Shown here one piece after another: positions 45,190-58,437 of a stretch of 64,000 nucleotides of DNA. The position numbers were made by a program, and so were the translations under genes. The notes under the pieces were generated by a model. The model was not told where the DNA came from. It ran no database searches and saw only the letters and a program-made list of their open reading frames with translations. Within the stretch, counting starts at the first letter, position 1; the number at the start of each line of letters is the position of its first letter. The DNA lies in the NCBI GenBank assembly GCA_002007465.1, contig LNAC01000102.1:3108364-3172363 (forward strand), written 5' to 3'. This stretch comes from Ailurus styani (lineage: Eukaryota; Chordata; Mammalia; Carnivora; Ailuridae).

Positions 45190-45900
45190 AGCAGAGGTTG
45201 AAGTGATAAGTAAATTCAATGTCCTTAATAGTTGTGGAACTATTCAAATTACTTATTTCATATTTCATTTTATAATCATATCATAATTTTTCAAGAAATT
45301 AGTCAATTTTATCAGGGTTGTCAAATTTGTGTCTGCAGAGGTTTTGGGGGGTTTTTGTTTTGTTTTGTTTTGTTTTAGTATTTCCTTCATAACATTTTGA
45401 TGTTTCCAGACTCTATTTCTATTTTTTCAGTTGTTTCAAATGTGTTCTTAGTTACTTAATGACTCATTTTTATAACAAATTCTTTAAAATTTTTATGAGC
45501 TAATTCTAACATTTCAGCCTTTGATAGTGTGTATCTGGTAGGGAGGCTACAGTTTTTTCAGTGGTATTTGGCCTCCATAAAGCAGTTATTTTCTACAAGC
45601 TTTGGTCCTCAGCTAGAAAGAAGCTTTTTGTTTGGGTTTGTTTGTTTGTTTGTTTGTTTGTTTGTTTGTTTGTTTTGGTCTGTACTCCTTTGGACTTTTC
45701 AGGTTCTGGCTTTTCTAACCCGTCGTGTGGGATATATGAGGCAAAAATAAAACCCAGAGAACTCACCATCATATTATTCTTTGGGTCCAGAAATCCCAAG
45801 CAAGGCTTCCTTCTTCTCTTTATCTTTCTGACTGTTCTTATGTTTTGCATATCGTGTCCTTCTTTTTTAGTTGTACTTACCTAGAAGAATAGAGAAAGTA
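45190..45900 (-). mobile_element. Ancient L1 5' region with two T/G simple repeats
   Basis: gatgtttccagactctatttc, ttcagttgtttcaaatgtgtt, gtgtgggatatatgaggcaaa, aataaaacccagagaactcac and ccagaaatcccaagcaaggc match antisense old L1 5' region. (GTTTT)n at 45351-45376 and (GTTT)n at 45627-45677 interrupt it. The 107-codon plus-strand frame and its antisense partner at 45593-45850 run through these repeats and are artefacts. Confidence 0.5.
45627..45677. repeat. (GTTT)n microsatellite
   Basis: About ten tandem TTTG units, slightly interrupted at the left end. Confidence 0.95.
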
Positions 45901-45969
45901 CATATACTCCATCCTTACAAAAGCATGGAATTTTTTAAATAGATAAAATGTAGAATGACCACAATGGGC

Positions 45970-46185
45970 AGGACTATCAACTTGGGATCAGACTGTTTGG
46001 TTTCTAGCTCTACCACATTTTAGCTTTGTGATCATGTGATAAAGAATGTATCATTACAAGCATCAGTTTTGTCATCTCCAGTAGCTGGATTAGTACTGGT
46101 ACCTACATCACAGGATTATTATGAGAGGTAAACGGGAGTCAGCATATGAAGCACTTACCCCAGTCCCTGTTATTTAAGCAATTAA
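45970..46185 (+). mobile_element. MIR SINE
   Basis: Plus-strand MIR order: tgggatcagactgtttggttt, ctagctctaccacattttag, ctttgtgatcatgtgataaag, tttgtcatctccagtagctgg, acctacatcacaggattatt, atgagaggtaaacgggagtc. Nearly complete. Confidence 0.75.
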
Positions 46186-46764
46186 TTTAAATAATTATTT
46201 TTAATGCAGAGAGTTAGTCACAGGACTGCAGTCTATTCCTGCCCTTTATTGGGGAATGTCTCATAAAAGAAAGGAAAGACACCCATACCAAATCTCCTTG
46301 TAGACCAGCTAACAGAAGACCTACTGACAAAAGCACTAATGACATTTCCTCGCAGGACTGGCCCTATCTCTGGTTTCAGCAGAATGTGCCATTTCTGTCT
46401 AGAAATGTTTATAGAAAAGAAACCTAAAATGTACAGATTTATGAAGTTGGCTCCCTGGAAAATGTCATGTAAGTTTTGTAAATAATAGAGCATAAAATGG
46501 AGATTTTTTTTTTGGTCAAAACAGTTCCTTTTTTTTTGCATAAGTGATGGTCACATACATCCTAGAGACCTCATGTGTTAAATCTACATCAGAGCACAAG
46601 ATAGGACCTGGGAGTTATGCTGACAATCCTGGATTTCTCCCTGCTTTGTCTGTGTCTCACAATTACCCAAATCCTTGAAATTAACAGTAAAGGGTGACAT
46701 TTGGTAAATCTCTGATTTTAAGTGCATCTGATTTGACAATACAACCCTTCATATTTTCCACAAT
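46186..46764. other. Unassigned sequence
   Basis: Nothing recognised. The 102-codon minus-strand frame at 46233-46541 has no domain. Confidence 0.4.
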
Positions 46765-47640
46765 GGTGTATAAAAAAAGTATCCATAATTCCATACCATC
46801 ACCCATACAAAGCCACATTTAGCATTTGTGTTTTTTCCCCTGTCTTTGTGTATAAATACTTCCAAAAAGGAATCATACTGCACATGGAAATGTTTATTTT
46901 TGCATTTTCTTTTTTTTTACTTTTTATCATATTGTGAATATTTTTATACATTCTTTAAAAACAAGATTTTTATTGACTATATAAATTATTCTATCAAATG
47001 GTTATTACTTTTTATTGAATTATCCATATCTTAATGGTCAAGAAAACTGTTACATTTTATAATAAATACAAGTACTATTTCAAGGTTTATCCTTGTATGC
47101 TTTTCTAATTATCTCTTTAAAGTAAGTACTTAGGATTTGATCTATTTGGACGAATGTTTATGATGATTTTTAAGGCTCTCGATAGTTTGCCAAGTTTCCC
47201 TCCTCAAACCTGTGATTCATTTATATTTCTGTTTGAGTATAACAATTTAATACAACCACACAACACTGTATATTAAATATTAAAATATTTATTATCATTT
47301 TTGAAAGATAAAAATGTATTATTTTGTTTTAATTAGCATTTTTATTTTGACAGACATTGAAAATATCCCAATTAGTAGTTGCCCTTTCTTAAAGTCCTCA
47401 TTGTTTGGAACATTTTTTGAATAAGATATTTATTTTTATTGATTTGTTCCAATATTTCTATTTATTAAGAATATGAGTACATTGTCTACCAAACTGGCTG
47501 CAACCATTTCCTCCGCTTTACAATGATTTTAAAATTCGTGTTTTGGTTTTAAGATAACATTTTTTTCTGATTATGAAAGTAGAAAACTTACAAAATAAAA
47601 TATAAAGGAAATAAAATATAACCTTACCTATACATCTTTA
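46765..47640 (-). mobile_element. Old L1ME-type LINE 3' end
   Basis: tgtataaaaaaagtatccat, ctttgtgtataaatacttcc, aaggaatcatactgcacatg, attgtgaatatttttatac, gtttgccaagtttccctcct, ttgaaaatatcccaattagt and aatatgagtacattgtctac are antisense blocks of an old L1 3' end and ORF2 C-terminus, in order. Heavily diverged. Confidence 0.6.
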
Positions 47641-50600
47641 GTATTTTCTGTAATTATTGTATATTTTCTGTTTATTCATACTTTGCTGGAAATTTCCATG
47701 GGAATCTTGGAGGAAGAAAATTGGGCAGTTGTGTTCACAAAATAATCTCAATACATTATCTATTTTTAGGAGGGATGATATTTCAAAATATAAGCACAGG
47801 GAAGTATACCAGAGCCAAAAAAGATGTCTCTCCATTCTTCAGGCATGAGAACCTTTATGTAGAGAAAGTAATTGACATTAATAAGAGCAAGAAATATGTA
47901 AGAAGAGTCCTTCCTCTAGGTTGACTAATGTAGTTCCATGTGCTTTTGCTTTCAGGAAGCAGAAAGGAGAAAGAATTAACATTCTCTGCCACTTTTTCCT
48001 ATATCCCCAGTGCAGGCTGCAGTCACGTAAGAAACAGAAAAAACAAGTATATAACTTTAAATGTAGCACTTTCAGCTGATTATTTAAGAACCAAGATAAT
48101 GCATAGCCCTCTCTCTTCATAGTTGGACAGAGGCAGAAAAGCGAATTAGGATTCCGGCATAATATGTTTTAATATCAAGTTAATAAAAAGACTGAAAGAG
48201 ACCTCAGGGTCAGGAAGGGCATCCATACTCTTTGAACATAAGATCAATTACGGGCAGGGGGATTATAAGTCTTACAGGTAAAGTCTTATATGTGGGGGCA
48301 ACCATTGTCAAAATATTAATCAGTTCTGAGCAAGATGTATTTAATCTACCTAGATGTTCAGGTAACCAAAGACTGGGGGAAAAGGGCAAGAAGAACAGGA
48401 GGTGGTGAGTAGTGCAGGATTACAACTCTGTCTTTTCTCTCTGCTTCCTTTTCTGGCATTCACTTTGTCATGAGCTCTTCCCTCAGGAGTACAGGTGGTG
48501 GAGGAGAGAATAACTCTTGCTGACAAACAGAGCTGGGGGCTGCCAGTTGTAAAATTCGTGGACTACAAGTTGAGGCCTGGATAATGTTAGCTTCTAACTG
48601 GAAGGGGATTGAGCTTGAGAAGCAGGGGATTTAGTGTGTTGAGAGGAAGTTAAAAAGTCAAAGGCAGGAGGGGTAGTAGGTGGGCAGGTGAGCAATCATG
48701 AGAGAGAATCATTCAAGTGGAACATGCTCCATTGGCCTAGGAAATATCTGTGTGTAGACACCTCTATAGTGTAGTCAGTGAAGAGATATAATCATTTACA
48801 GATTAAGGATTAGAGTGATTATCCAATACTAAGCTTCAATACCTGAGGTGCCCCAGAGAGTACAATTTTAATTCTACCACTGGAAGCCTTAAATACACAG
48901 ATGTTTAAAACTTCCTTGAAATACATGTAAGTGAATATTTCCTTGAGGGATCAAGGTGCATGGAGGACTGTATTTTCTCCAGCCCTGTGCAGTCAGTGTC
49001 AGGGATGTTGACTTCTTAAATGGAGCAAGAGAGTGATAAAAAAGATGAGATACAAAGTCGTAGGATTTCCTTCCCAAATCTCAACGCTCCCAAAATTATC
49101 CCCCAGCCCCTGGAGAGCTACAAAGACCACGCCAAAAACAATTCTATGGCTTTGAGTACATTTCTGAGTGACAGGTCACAAATTTTTATAGATTTCTCTT
49201 GACTAAACTACTTAAATTAAGGAAATGAGGACAAAACACAATGTTTAAAAATGTAAAATTCTGAGGCAGCAGTCAGATAACATTAAGCTAAGTATTTAAC
49301 AAGCATTTGTTAGTAAGTCAGACCTTTGACATGGCACAAAATGACATTATGCCCAACCACTTGGATTTTATAATGCAAACAAAGAGACCTGAATACCTAG
49401 ATGATTCTTTCATTGCAATTATGTGCATCTAGTGATGTGGAAGTGGATTGCACCAATAAGCACTGACATCAACTTGGGCATTGTGTAGTGGGGAAACATT
49501 CTGACAATAACTTTTCATCCTGCTAAACAGTCAAGGCTGCCAGAAAATGGCCCTACAGAAGGATGAACCCACTAGGGAAAAGCGACTGTTCTGCATCAGC
49601 TCCAAGGCAAAATAAGTAGAAACAGCCTACATTTTTAGTTACTCTCTTGAATTAATAAGTACATTTCAACAATTCTCAAATTGCAATGAAATGGAATGTT
49701 TTATTAAGGTAGAGGAGTTTAGTAAATAAAATACATTTAATGTAAAATTGTTTTTTCACAAATGAAAGAATTCGCTCTATTAAGGTTGGTCAAATCCAAT
49801 ATGCTTCCATTTCCAAATAACTCTCTTGATTATAAGGCAATCTTTGTTGTGGGTATGGAAATAAAAGTTTGAATTTTCCAATCATTGCTTTTGATTGTGC
49901 CCACCTGGGCTCATGTAGCTGCTAACCAGTATTTCCTTTAATGGTTTCTCAGGCAGATTTCACAATTTTTGCACCTCCTTCAGTATTTAAATAAACACAT
50001 TTCAGTTGCTGGGAGTGGGTCCTCCTCATTTAAACATCAGCCTCCTGTCTGATTGAAAATCTTTCTGTTCTTCCCTGAAGTACATGTCATAGCATCCTGG
50101 GATGGAGTGAGAAAGACATGAACTCCTCTTATGCAGTTTCCCCTCCTCCTTCTCCAGTTTACCCCCTGAAGTTCAACAGTGCTCAGAGTCAATTCCATGG
50201 AAATTAATGTGTTGAAATCAGTTCAATGGTCAGTTTATCAAATAATTCATTAGATGAATAAACTATTGTTTCTTTTAAATATCTATATATTTTATAGCAA
50301 TTCATTTTGAGTAGTAAGCTTTTGCAGGTTTGAAGTTTTTTATGAAAACTGAGTGATTTTAATTTTGTCTTTTTTTTCATGACACATTAAGCTTACATGT
50401 CACATATGGCTTTGTGGGTTTTTTATAATGCCAGGGCTTTCAGGAGGAGAAAGGTCATGAATTGGTGGGGTGTCTTCCAACTGAAAGAAATGATATTTTA
50501 AATAATTACACAAAGTTGTGCCATACAGATTAGTAGTAGTAAGTGCTGCAGGATTAAGACAGAGAGGCAAGAAAGAGGGTCTTTTTCTGGGAGCAGTGTA

Positions 50601-53029
50601 GAAATGAGCATTGAAATAGAGCATATCTTGGGCTGCTGGAATGCAGGATGCTGAAGGGCAAGAGAAGGTCAACTGCAGGGCCAGAGATAATAGGAGATGG
50701 AGTGAAGATGTTGAGAATGAAGGCCTAAAAGGGAGTTGAAGAATTAGGAGGTAGATATTTCAGATAAAGTAGCATTCCTCTTCTTGTCCTTGATGTAGAC
50801 ACCAGATGGCCAACTTGTCCTGCTGGAAAAAGAGATTTATTCCTATGCAGTTCCTTTAAGATCTGTGTGTTCTGTTGACCTCAAACTGGTTGTATCACAA
50901 CACTTTACTCTGGCATATAAGCCTATTTGGCAATCACACAGTGAGTCCAGGCAAAATGGTATCCTCCAGTTTCATCCACCCTTGGCAGTCAAATATCATG
51001 CTTATGGGAAGGTGAAGGAGTCACCCTGTACTACTCTCAGTAGTATAGAATTTAAGGGGGAGAAGTCCTGGTCCCCACTCTGTAGGCAGTAGGCCTTCCA
51101 TTTTATCTTACTGTAGTAGCACCAGGAAAGATCACAGTGTTTCCTGGTTAATGGGCAGATCAATGCCGGTCTTCTGTTTTTGAAAGCAATCCAGCCCATC
51201 TTTGTGCTCCTCTTGGCTTTGATGGGAAGGAGTTGCATTCTGCAGAGATAGTAGTTGCTCTACTAGTCTTCTCCTGACATTTTTGGAGGATAAAAGTGGA
51301 GATAGTATTAGCTTTTATAGCCATACTGGTTGTTTATAAATGGCATTCATCTGAATTAGTCAGTTCTGTAACAAAACAGTTGAAAAGTACTTAGACTGTC
51401 ATCAGTGATGAAATATGTTCTCTGAGCTTGCTCCTCTCAACAAGTCCTGTAATCACAGGCCAGTCTCAGAACATACAAATCAAGATATTTAGTTCCTTTG
51501 GTCTTTAGCTTTGGGTCTTGGTAACAATTCTAGGGCCCTGAAAAATCCCACTGGCCATTCTATATCATTCTCTTGAAAGAGTTTAATAATGCTGCCATGA
51601 CAATAGGTATGTTATTGCCTTTTAAAATATGCATATACTTATATTATACAATGCTTGTTAAATACATATATACTTAGTTATACTATGCTTCAGGTGATTT
51701 GAGTGAAACAAAAAATGAATATAAATAAATAAAATTAGAACCATGAAATCAAAATGCTTAAGTTTTAAGGGGAGAATAAAAAAGGCCTTAGTATGTTTAG
51801 ATAAAACACAGTGATAGCAAAACATGAGAGATTACACACACGTGATGGGGCAGATTTATCTGATCCAGGTCTTGCAAGAAGACAGGAATTAGAATAACCA
51901 AAATATAAAAGACATAGGATATTATATAGGTATCACCAGAGGATCTGTATTCTCTTCTAAAATACAACTGATAATAATTTTTACTCCCTTAAATTATTTT
52001 TCCTTAATTCTTATGAAATCTTAAGTCTGTGTCTAGCCTGATTTGGGCCTTCTCAATTACCATATCCTGGAATTTTAAGAAAACAATTCCTCTATTCTAC
52101 ATTCTAGTCATATTTTTGAGTGCCTACTTCTATAAGCCTATCAGAAATAAAAGATTCTGGGTTTACCCTCAAGGAACTTACAGTCCAGTAATAAATACAA
52201 TGAGTGATTCATACTATTCCATTCATTCAGCTTGCCCATTCTGATGGGGAAACAGGCAACTTAGAATCAAGATAGTACTGCATGTGTCAGAAGACATGTA
52301 TTTTACCATCCAAGAATTAGACTTGTCCTAAATCTGGGTGACTGGAAATTTTTTCTTCTCTATAGTGAGGGAAAGTTTTCTATTCATCTGACCCCAGGAG
52401 TTCTGGACTGGCATATCAATGTCTTCACTTCTTAAAACTAACAGAATTTTAACAGCACGAGTTCACTGAATTCTCAGCAATGAATTTACAATCACATCTT
52501 GCACCAATTTGATACCAAGAATGATTTAGAAAAAGCTGCTTATTGAAGCTATAATTTCATCTGATATGAAATATATATCCACAGTGTGAATAAGAAGATT
52601 CAACAATTGTCCCTGATTCTTTTGATTTAAAAAGAGAATATTTATAAACTTAACAACAAAAAGGAAATTCTATATGCACAAGTTTGAAATTCCATAAGCA
52701 CAAGTTTGAAATGTTAAATATAAATAATGAAATAAAAAATATTTTCTTCAAATACAACAATTTGATTAGCCTTAATATTAAATGAACTTTCATAAACCTA
52801 TGTGTTCTTTTAAACAACTAAAACACAAAGGAAAATGGAAAGATCAAGACACCTTTACATGATTCACCAAAGAAGAAACAGAAGTAGTAATTGATCATAT
52901 AAATTCTATTAATAACATCCAGAAGGTAAATATCTCAAACTACTAGGAGAAATTATTTCTGATAGTACACTCATGGCTGAAATTTTTCTCATAATTCACA
53001 ACACTTCTAAAATTTCTAAAACACATGTA
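47641..53029. other. Long unassigned segment, about 5.4 kb
   Basis: Only small remnants are recognisable: an L2-like 3' end on the minus strand at 52090-52200 (gagtgcctacttctataagc; ctcaaggaacttacagtcc) and a 22-bp tandem duplication at 52664-52707. 48360-48760 and 50400-51300 are richer in GC and purines than their flanks and could be old LTR or L2 sequence. No frame exceeds 90 codons and none shows a known domain. Confidence 0.4.
52664..52707. repeat. 22-bp direct tandem duplication
   Basis: Two adjacent 22-bp copies of gaaattc-ta-gcacaagttt with two differences (ctatat versus cataa region). A small recent tandem duplication. Confidence 0.85.
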
Positions 53030-53620
53030 TATTATTTTTAACACTGTAAAATATTAACATTCCTATTATGAAAAGCTTCAAGCATACTTACAACATAGAG
53101 AAAGGCCCAATCAACTCCCATTTACCCAATTCCTTGAATTAACAATTTTTAAGATTTTGCAAAAATTGTTTCATGTACCCTTTAGTTTTTCTTCTCCTTG
53201 CCTCCTCTTCTTCCTCTTCATCCTCCTCCTCCTCCTTCTAATGTCATTGTTCTTAAAGTTAAAGTAAATCCCAGCCATCACATCATTTCTCAGCATATAT
53301 CTTCTAAAAGTACAGACAATGTCCTGCATAATATCACTTTCACATATCACAAAATTAGCAATAATTCCTTTGTATCAACTATTATCAAGTGCATACTCAA
53401 ATTCCTGAAGATTAAAAAAAAAACCCAAAAACCTCTTTTATACTTGGTTTATATGAATCAGGATCCCTAAAAATCCATACATTGGTCAGTCACATTTGGT
53501 TGTTATGTTTCTGGGTCTTGTAATATGGAGCTGGCCTCCCTAAAGTTTTCCAAGCCACTGACTTATTTCAGAAGCAAATTATTTTTAACTTCTGAGGTGT
53601 TCCTATTTTTAGCTTCCTCC
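53030..53620 (-). mobile_element. Old L1M LINE 3' UTR
   Basis: aagcttcaagcatacttacaa, ttaacaatttttaagattttgc, gtaaatcccagccatcacatc, atttctcagcatatatcttc, agcaataattcctttgtatca and gaatcaggatccctaaaaatc are antisense L1M 3' UTR blocks. A CTC/CTT-rich tract at 53187-53239 replaces the usual T-rich spacer. The proline-rich 90-codon frame there is an artefact. Confidence 0.7.
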
Positions 53621-53989
53621 CCATCTCTTGTGTTAATTATAATCATTTTTAATCCAACTAATCTATTTATCTATGAAGATTTCCTTCACTTTGTTGCTTT
53701 CACGTTAGAAGAACTTCATTCAATCAAAAATTTTTTCTACTTTGTCATTTTCTCTGACATATTTAGAGGAGTGGAATTCCCAATATCATTTAGAAAGAAA
53801 GAAAATCTTTTCTTTTTTATGGAAATCAGCTGCTTGGTTTTGTTTTAAGTAGGGAGATACAGCCAGTGATTTAAAGTATTTTTCTTAATCATTCTGCTCT
53901 TTAAGAAGGTTACTCACATGGTGGAGAAAACCAGAACTTTAAGCTGCTAAAATTTTTGTTTTTAAGAATTCCCTTTCATTAGGAAAAAG
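53621..53989. other. Unassigned AT-rich sequence
   Basis: Nothing firmly recognised between the two L1 elements. Possibly further degraded L1. Confidence 0.4.
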
Positions 53990-55803
53990 GCTTATTTGAG
54001 AAAATTATAGCTGAAAATTTCCCTAATCTGCAGAAGGAAAGAGACACCCAAATCCAGGACACACAGAAAAATCCCATCAAAATCAATAAAAGCAAGCCAA
54101 CACCAAGACATACTGTAGTAATATTTGTAAAATACAGAGATAAGGAAAGAATCTTAAAAGTAGCACAACAAAAGAAATTCTAATTTATAAGGCAAGATAA
54201 ATATGAGAGGTCAGCAGACCTCTCTGCAGAAACTTGACAGGTAAGAAGAAAGTGGCATGATATATATTCAATATGCTGAATTGGAAAAATATGCAGCTAA
54301 GAATACTCCATCCAGCAAGGCTATCATTCAGAAGAGAAGGAGAGATAAAGAGTTTCCCAGGAAACAAAAACTAAAGGAGTTTGGGACCACTAAACCAGCC
54401 CTACAAGAAATATTTAAGGGGACTCTTTGAGTGGGAAAGCAACAAAGACTAGGAAGGAACAGAGAAAATCTACAGAAACAATGACAAAACAAGTAATAAA
54501 ATGGCACTAAATTCATATATATCAATAATCACTCAATGTAAATGCACTAAATGCTCCAATCAAAAGACATAAGGTGTCAGAATGAAAAAACAAGACCCAT
54601 CTATATGCTGACTACAAGAGACTCATTTTAGACCTAAAAGCACCTGCAGATTAAAAGTAAGGGGATGGAGAAATATTTATAATGCCAATAGACATAAAAA
54701 GTCAGAGTAGCAATACTTTTATCAGACATAAAAGATTTTAAACCAAAGACTGTAATGAGAAATGAAGAACACTATATCACAATAAAGGGGTCTATTCAAC
54801 AAGAAGATCCAGTATTTGTAAATATTTATGCCCCCAACCTGGGATCCCCCAAATGTATAAAATAATTAATAACTAACATAAAGGAACTCATTGATAATAA
54901 TATAATAATAGTAGGGAACTTTAACACCCTACTTACAACAATGGACAGATCATCTGAGCAGAAAATCAATAAGGAAACAATGGCTTTGAATGACACACTG
55001 GACCAGATGGACTTAACAGACAAATTCAGAACATTTCATCCTAAAGTAGCAGAAAACATATTCTTTTAAAGTGCACATGGGACATTCTCCAGAACAGATC
55101 ACAAATCAGGTCTCAACAAGTACAAAAAGATTAAGATCATACCATGCTATTTTCAGACCACAATGCTATGAAACTTGAAGTCAACCACAAGAAAAAGTTT
55201 GGAAAGGCCACAAACACATGGAGGTTAAAGTACACCCTACAAAAGAATGAATGGATCAACTAGGAAATGAAAGAAGAAATAAAAAAATACATGGAAACAA
55301 ATGATCATTGAAACACTACAATCCAAAACCTCTGGGATAGAGCAAAAGCATAAGAACAGAGTATATATAGCAATACAGGCCTACCTCAAGAAGCAAAAAA
55401 ATCTCAAATACGCAACCTAACCTTACACCTAAAGGAGCTCTAAAAAGAACAACAAATGAATATAAAGCCAGCAGAAGAAGGGAAATAATAAAGATTGGGG
55501 CAGAAATAAATGATACAGAAACAAACAAACAAACAAAAACCGGTGGAACAGATCAATGAAACCAGGAGCTTGTTCTGTGAAAAAATTAATAAAATTGATC
55601 ATTTCTTTTTATCAAAGAGAAAAGAGAAAGGACCCAAATAAATACAATCATGACTGAGAGAGGAGAGATAAACAATAAACACCACAGAAATACAAACAAT
55701 TATAAGAGAATTATTATGAAAGATTATATGCTAACAAATTGGGCAATCTTGAAATGGATAAATTCCTAGAAACATATAATCTACCAAAACTAAAACAGGA
55801 AGA

Positions 55804-56006
55804 TGGGCACCTGGGTGGCTCAGTGGGTTAAAGCCTCTGCCTTCGGCTCAGGTCATGATCTCAGGGTCCTGGGATCGAGGCCTGCATTGGGCTCCCTGCT
55901 CAGTGGGGAGCCTGCTTCTCCCTCTCTCTCTGCCTGCCTCTCTGCCTACTTGTGATCTGATCTCTCTCTCTCTGTCAAATAAATAAATAAAATCTTAAAA
56001 AAAAAA
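55804..56006 (+). mobile_element. CAN SINE, young, nested in L1 ORF2
   Basis: Clean full-length plus-strand SINE (head gggcacctgggtggctcag; tgggttaaagcctctgcc; body agcctgcttctccctctctc; A-rich tail). It is flanked by a perfect 18-bp duplication, aaaactaaaacaggaaga (55786-55803 and 56007-56024). L1 ORF2 sequence is continuous across the duplication, so the SINE is later than the L1. Confidence 0.97.
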
Positions 56007-57512
56007 AAAACTAAAACAGGAAGAAATAGAAAACTTGAACAGACCAAAGACCAGCAAAGAAACTGAATCAATAACCAAAAACCTCCAAACAGGATAGGCC
56101 GGATAGCTTTACAGGGTAATTCTACCAAAGATTTAAAGGAGAGAGAATATCTATTCTATTCAAACTGTCCAAAAAAATAGAAATGGAAGGAAAACTTCCA
56201 AACTCACTCTACAAGACCAGCATTACTTTGATTCCAAAACCAGACAAAGACCCCACTAGAAAAGAGAATTATAGACCAATATCCCTGATGAACATAGATG
56301 TAAAAATTCTCAACAAAATACACACCAAACTGAATCCAACAGTACATTAAAAGAATCATTTACCACAATCCAGTGGGATTTATTGATGGATTGCAAGGGT
56401 GGTTCAATATTCACAAATCAATCAACATGGCACATCATATTAATAAAAGAAAAGGTAAGAGCCATATGATCTCCTCAAAGATGCAGAAAAAGCACTTGAC
56501 AAAGTACAGCACCCATTCTTGATAAAAACCTTCAACAAAGTGGGATAGATGGAACATAACTCAACATCATAAAGGTCATAAATTAAAGACCTACAGCTAA
56601 TATCACCCTAATGGGCAAAAACTGAGAGCTTTTCCTCTACTGTCAGGAACAAGACAGGGATGTCCACTTTCACTATTGTTATTTAACATAGTACTAGAAG
56701 GCCTAGCTCCAGCAACCAGACAACAAAAAGAAATAAAAAGCATCCAAATTGGCAAGGAAGAAGTCAAACTTTCACTATTGGCAGACAACATGATACTCTA
56801 TGTAGAATACCCAAAAGACCCCACCAAAAAATGCTAGAACTGATACACAAATTCAGTAAAGTTGCAAGATATAAAATCAAGGTACAGAAATCTATTGCAT
56901 TTCTATACACCAATAGTGAAGCAGCAGAAGGAGAAATCCAGGAATCAATCCAATTTACAACTTCACCCAAACAATAAGATATCTAGGGATAAACCTAAAC
57001 AAAGAGGTAAAAGATCTGTACTCTGAAAACTATAAAATAAAACACTTATGAAAGAAATTGAAGATGACACAAAGAAATGGAAGACAATCCATGTTCATGG
57101 ATCAGAAGAACAAATATTGTTAAATGTATATAATACCCAAAGAAATCCACACATTTAATGCAATACCCTATGAAAATACCATCAGTATTTTTCACAGAGC
57201 TAGAACAAAGAATCCTAAAATTTGTATGGAACCAAAAAAGATGCCAAATATCCAAAGCAATCTTGAAAAAGAAAAGGAAAGCTGGAGGCATCATGATTCC
57301 AAACTTCAAGCTATATTACAAACCTGTAATCATCAATTCAACAGAATAGAGAACCCATAAATGGATCCACAACTATATGATCAACTAACTGACAAACTAG
57401 AAAAGAATATCCCATGGAAAAAAGTCTCTTCAACAAATAGTGTTGGGAAAACTGGACAGTAACATGGAAAAGAATGATACTGGACCACTTTGTTACACCA
57501 TACACAAAAATA

Positions 57513-57596
57513 ATTCAAAATGGATGAAAGACTTAAATGTGAGATAGGAACCGATCGGTTCCTATCTCACATTTAAGTCTTTCATCCATTTTGAAT
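57513..57596. repeat. 84-bp perfect palindrome inside the L1
   Basis: The 42 bases at 57513-57554 are the exact reverse complement of 57555-57596 with no spacer; the centre is ccga/tcgg. The left arm is ordinary L1 ORF2 sequence (aaatggatgaaagacttaaa region). The right arm has no place in L1 and is an inverted copy of it. I checked the pairing base by base; the next outward pair (57512/57597) fails. Confidence 0.97.
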
Positions 57597-57666
57597 CCAC
57601 ATCTAGGAGATGTGTCTCTCCTCTAGGAGATGTGCCTCTCATCCACATCTAGGAGATGTGTCTCTG
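57597..57666. repeat. Three tandem copies of a hairpin-forming unit
   Basis: Copies at 57597-57620, 57621-57640 and 57641-57666 share ctaggagatgtg-ctctc. The first and third contain acatctaggagatgt, which folds on itself (acatct/agatgt). The core ctaggaga is the reverse complement of tctcctag at 57668-57675, where normal L1 sequence resumes (tcctagatgagaacacagg). The array is therefore made of inverted copies of the flanking L1. Confidence 0.9.
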
Positions 57667-58400
57667 ATCTCCTAGATGAGAACACAGGTAACAACCTCTT
57701 TGACCTCAGCCCTAGGTACTTCTTACTCGATACATCTCCTGAGGCAAGGGAAACAAAAGCAAAAATGAGCTACTGGGAGTTCATCAAGACAAAAACCTTT
57801 TTCATAGCCAAGGAAAGAATCAAGAAAACTAAAAGGCAACCTACAGAATTGGAGAAGATATTTGCAGATGACATATCTGATAAAGGGCGAGTATCCAAAA
57901 TACATAAAGAACTTATAAAGAACAACCAAAAAAAAATAATCCAATTAAAAAATGGGCAGAAGACATGAATAGACATTTTTCCAAAGAAGACATCCAGATA
58001 GCTAACAAAAACATTAAAAGATGCTCAACATCACTTATTATCAAGGACAAATCAAAACCACAATGAGGTATCACCTGCTACCTGTCAGAATGGCTAAAAT
58101 TAACAACACAGTAAACAACAGATACTGGCAAGGATGAAGAATAAGGGAAACCCTCTCACACTGTTGGTGGGAATGCAAACTGGTGCAGGCACTCTAGAAA
58201 ACAGTATGAAATTTCCTCAAAAAGTTAAAAATAGAACTATCCTACAATCCAGCAATTGCACTTCTAGATATTTACCCAAAGGATACAAAAATACTCATCT
58301 GAAGGGATATATACACCCCAATGTTTATCAACAATAGCCAAATTATGGACAGAGCCTAAATGTCTATCAATTGATTAATGGATAGAGAAGATGCAGTGTA

Positions 58401-58437
58401 TTTATCTATATCTATATCTTATCTATCTATCTATATA
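58401..58437. repeat. (TATC)n microsatellite within the L1
   Basis: tatctatatctatatctta followed by four TCTA units, at the place where L1 normally has a TA-rich stretch near the end of ORF2. Confidence 0.9.

Noticed and set aside
57630..57968. 112-codon plus-strand frame
   Set aside because: It is the surviving C-terminal part of L1 ORF2 read through the inverted-repeat array; not an independent gene.
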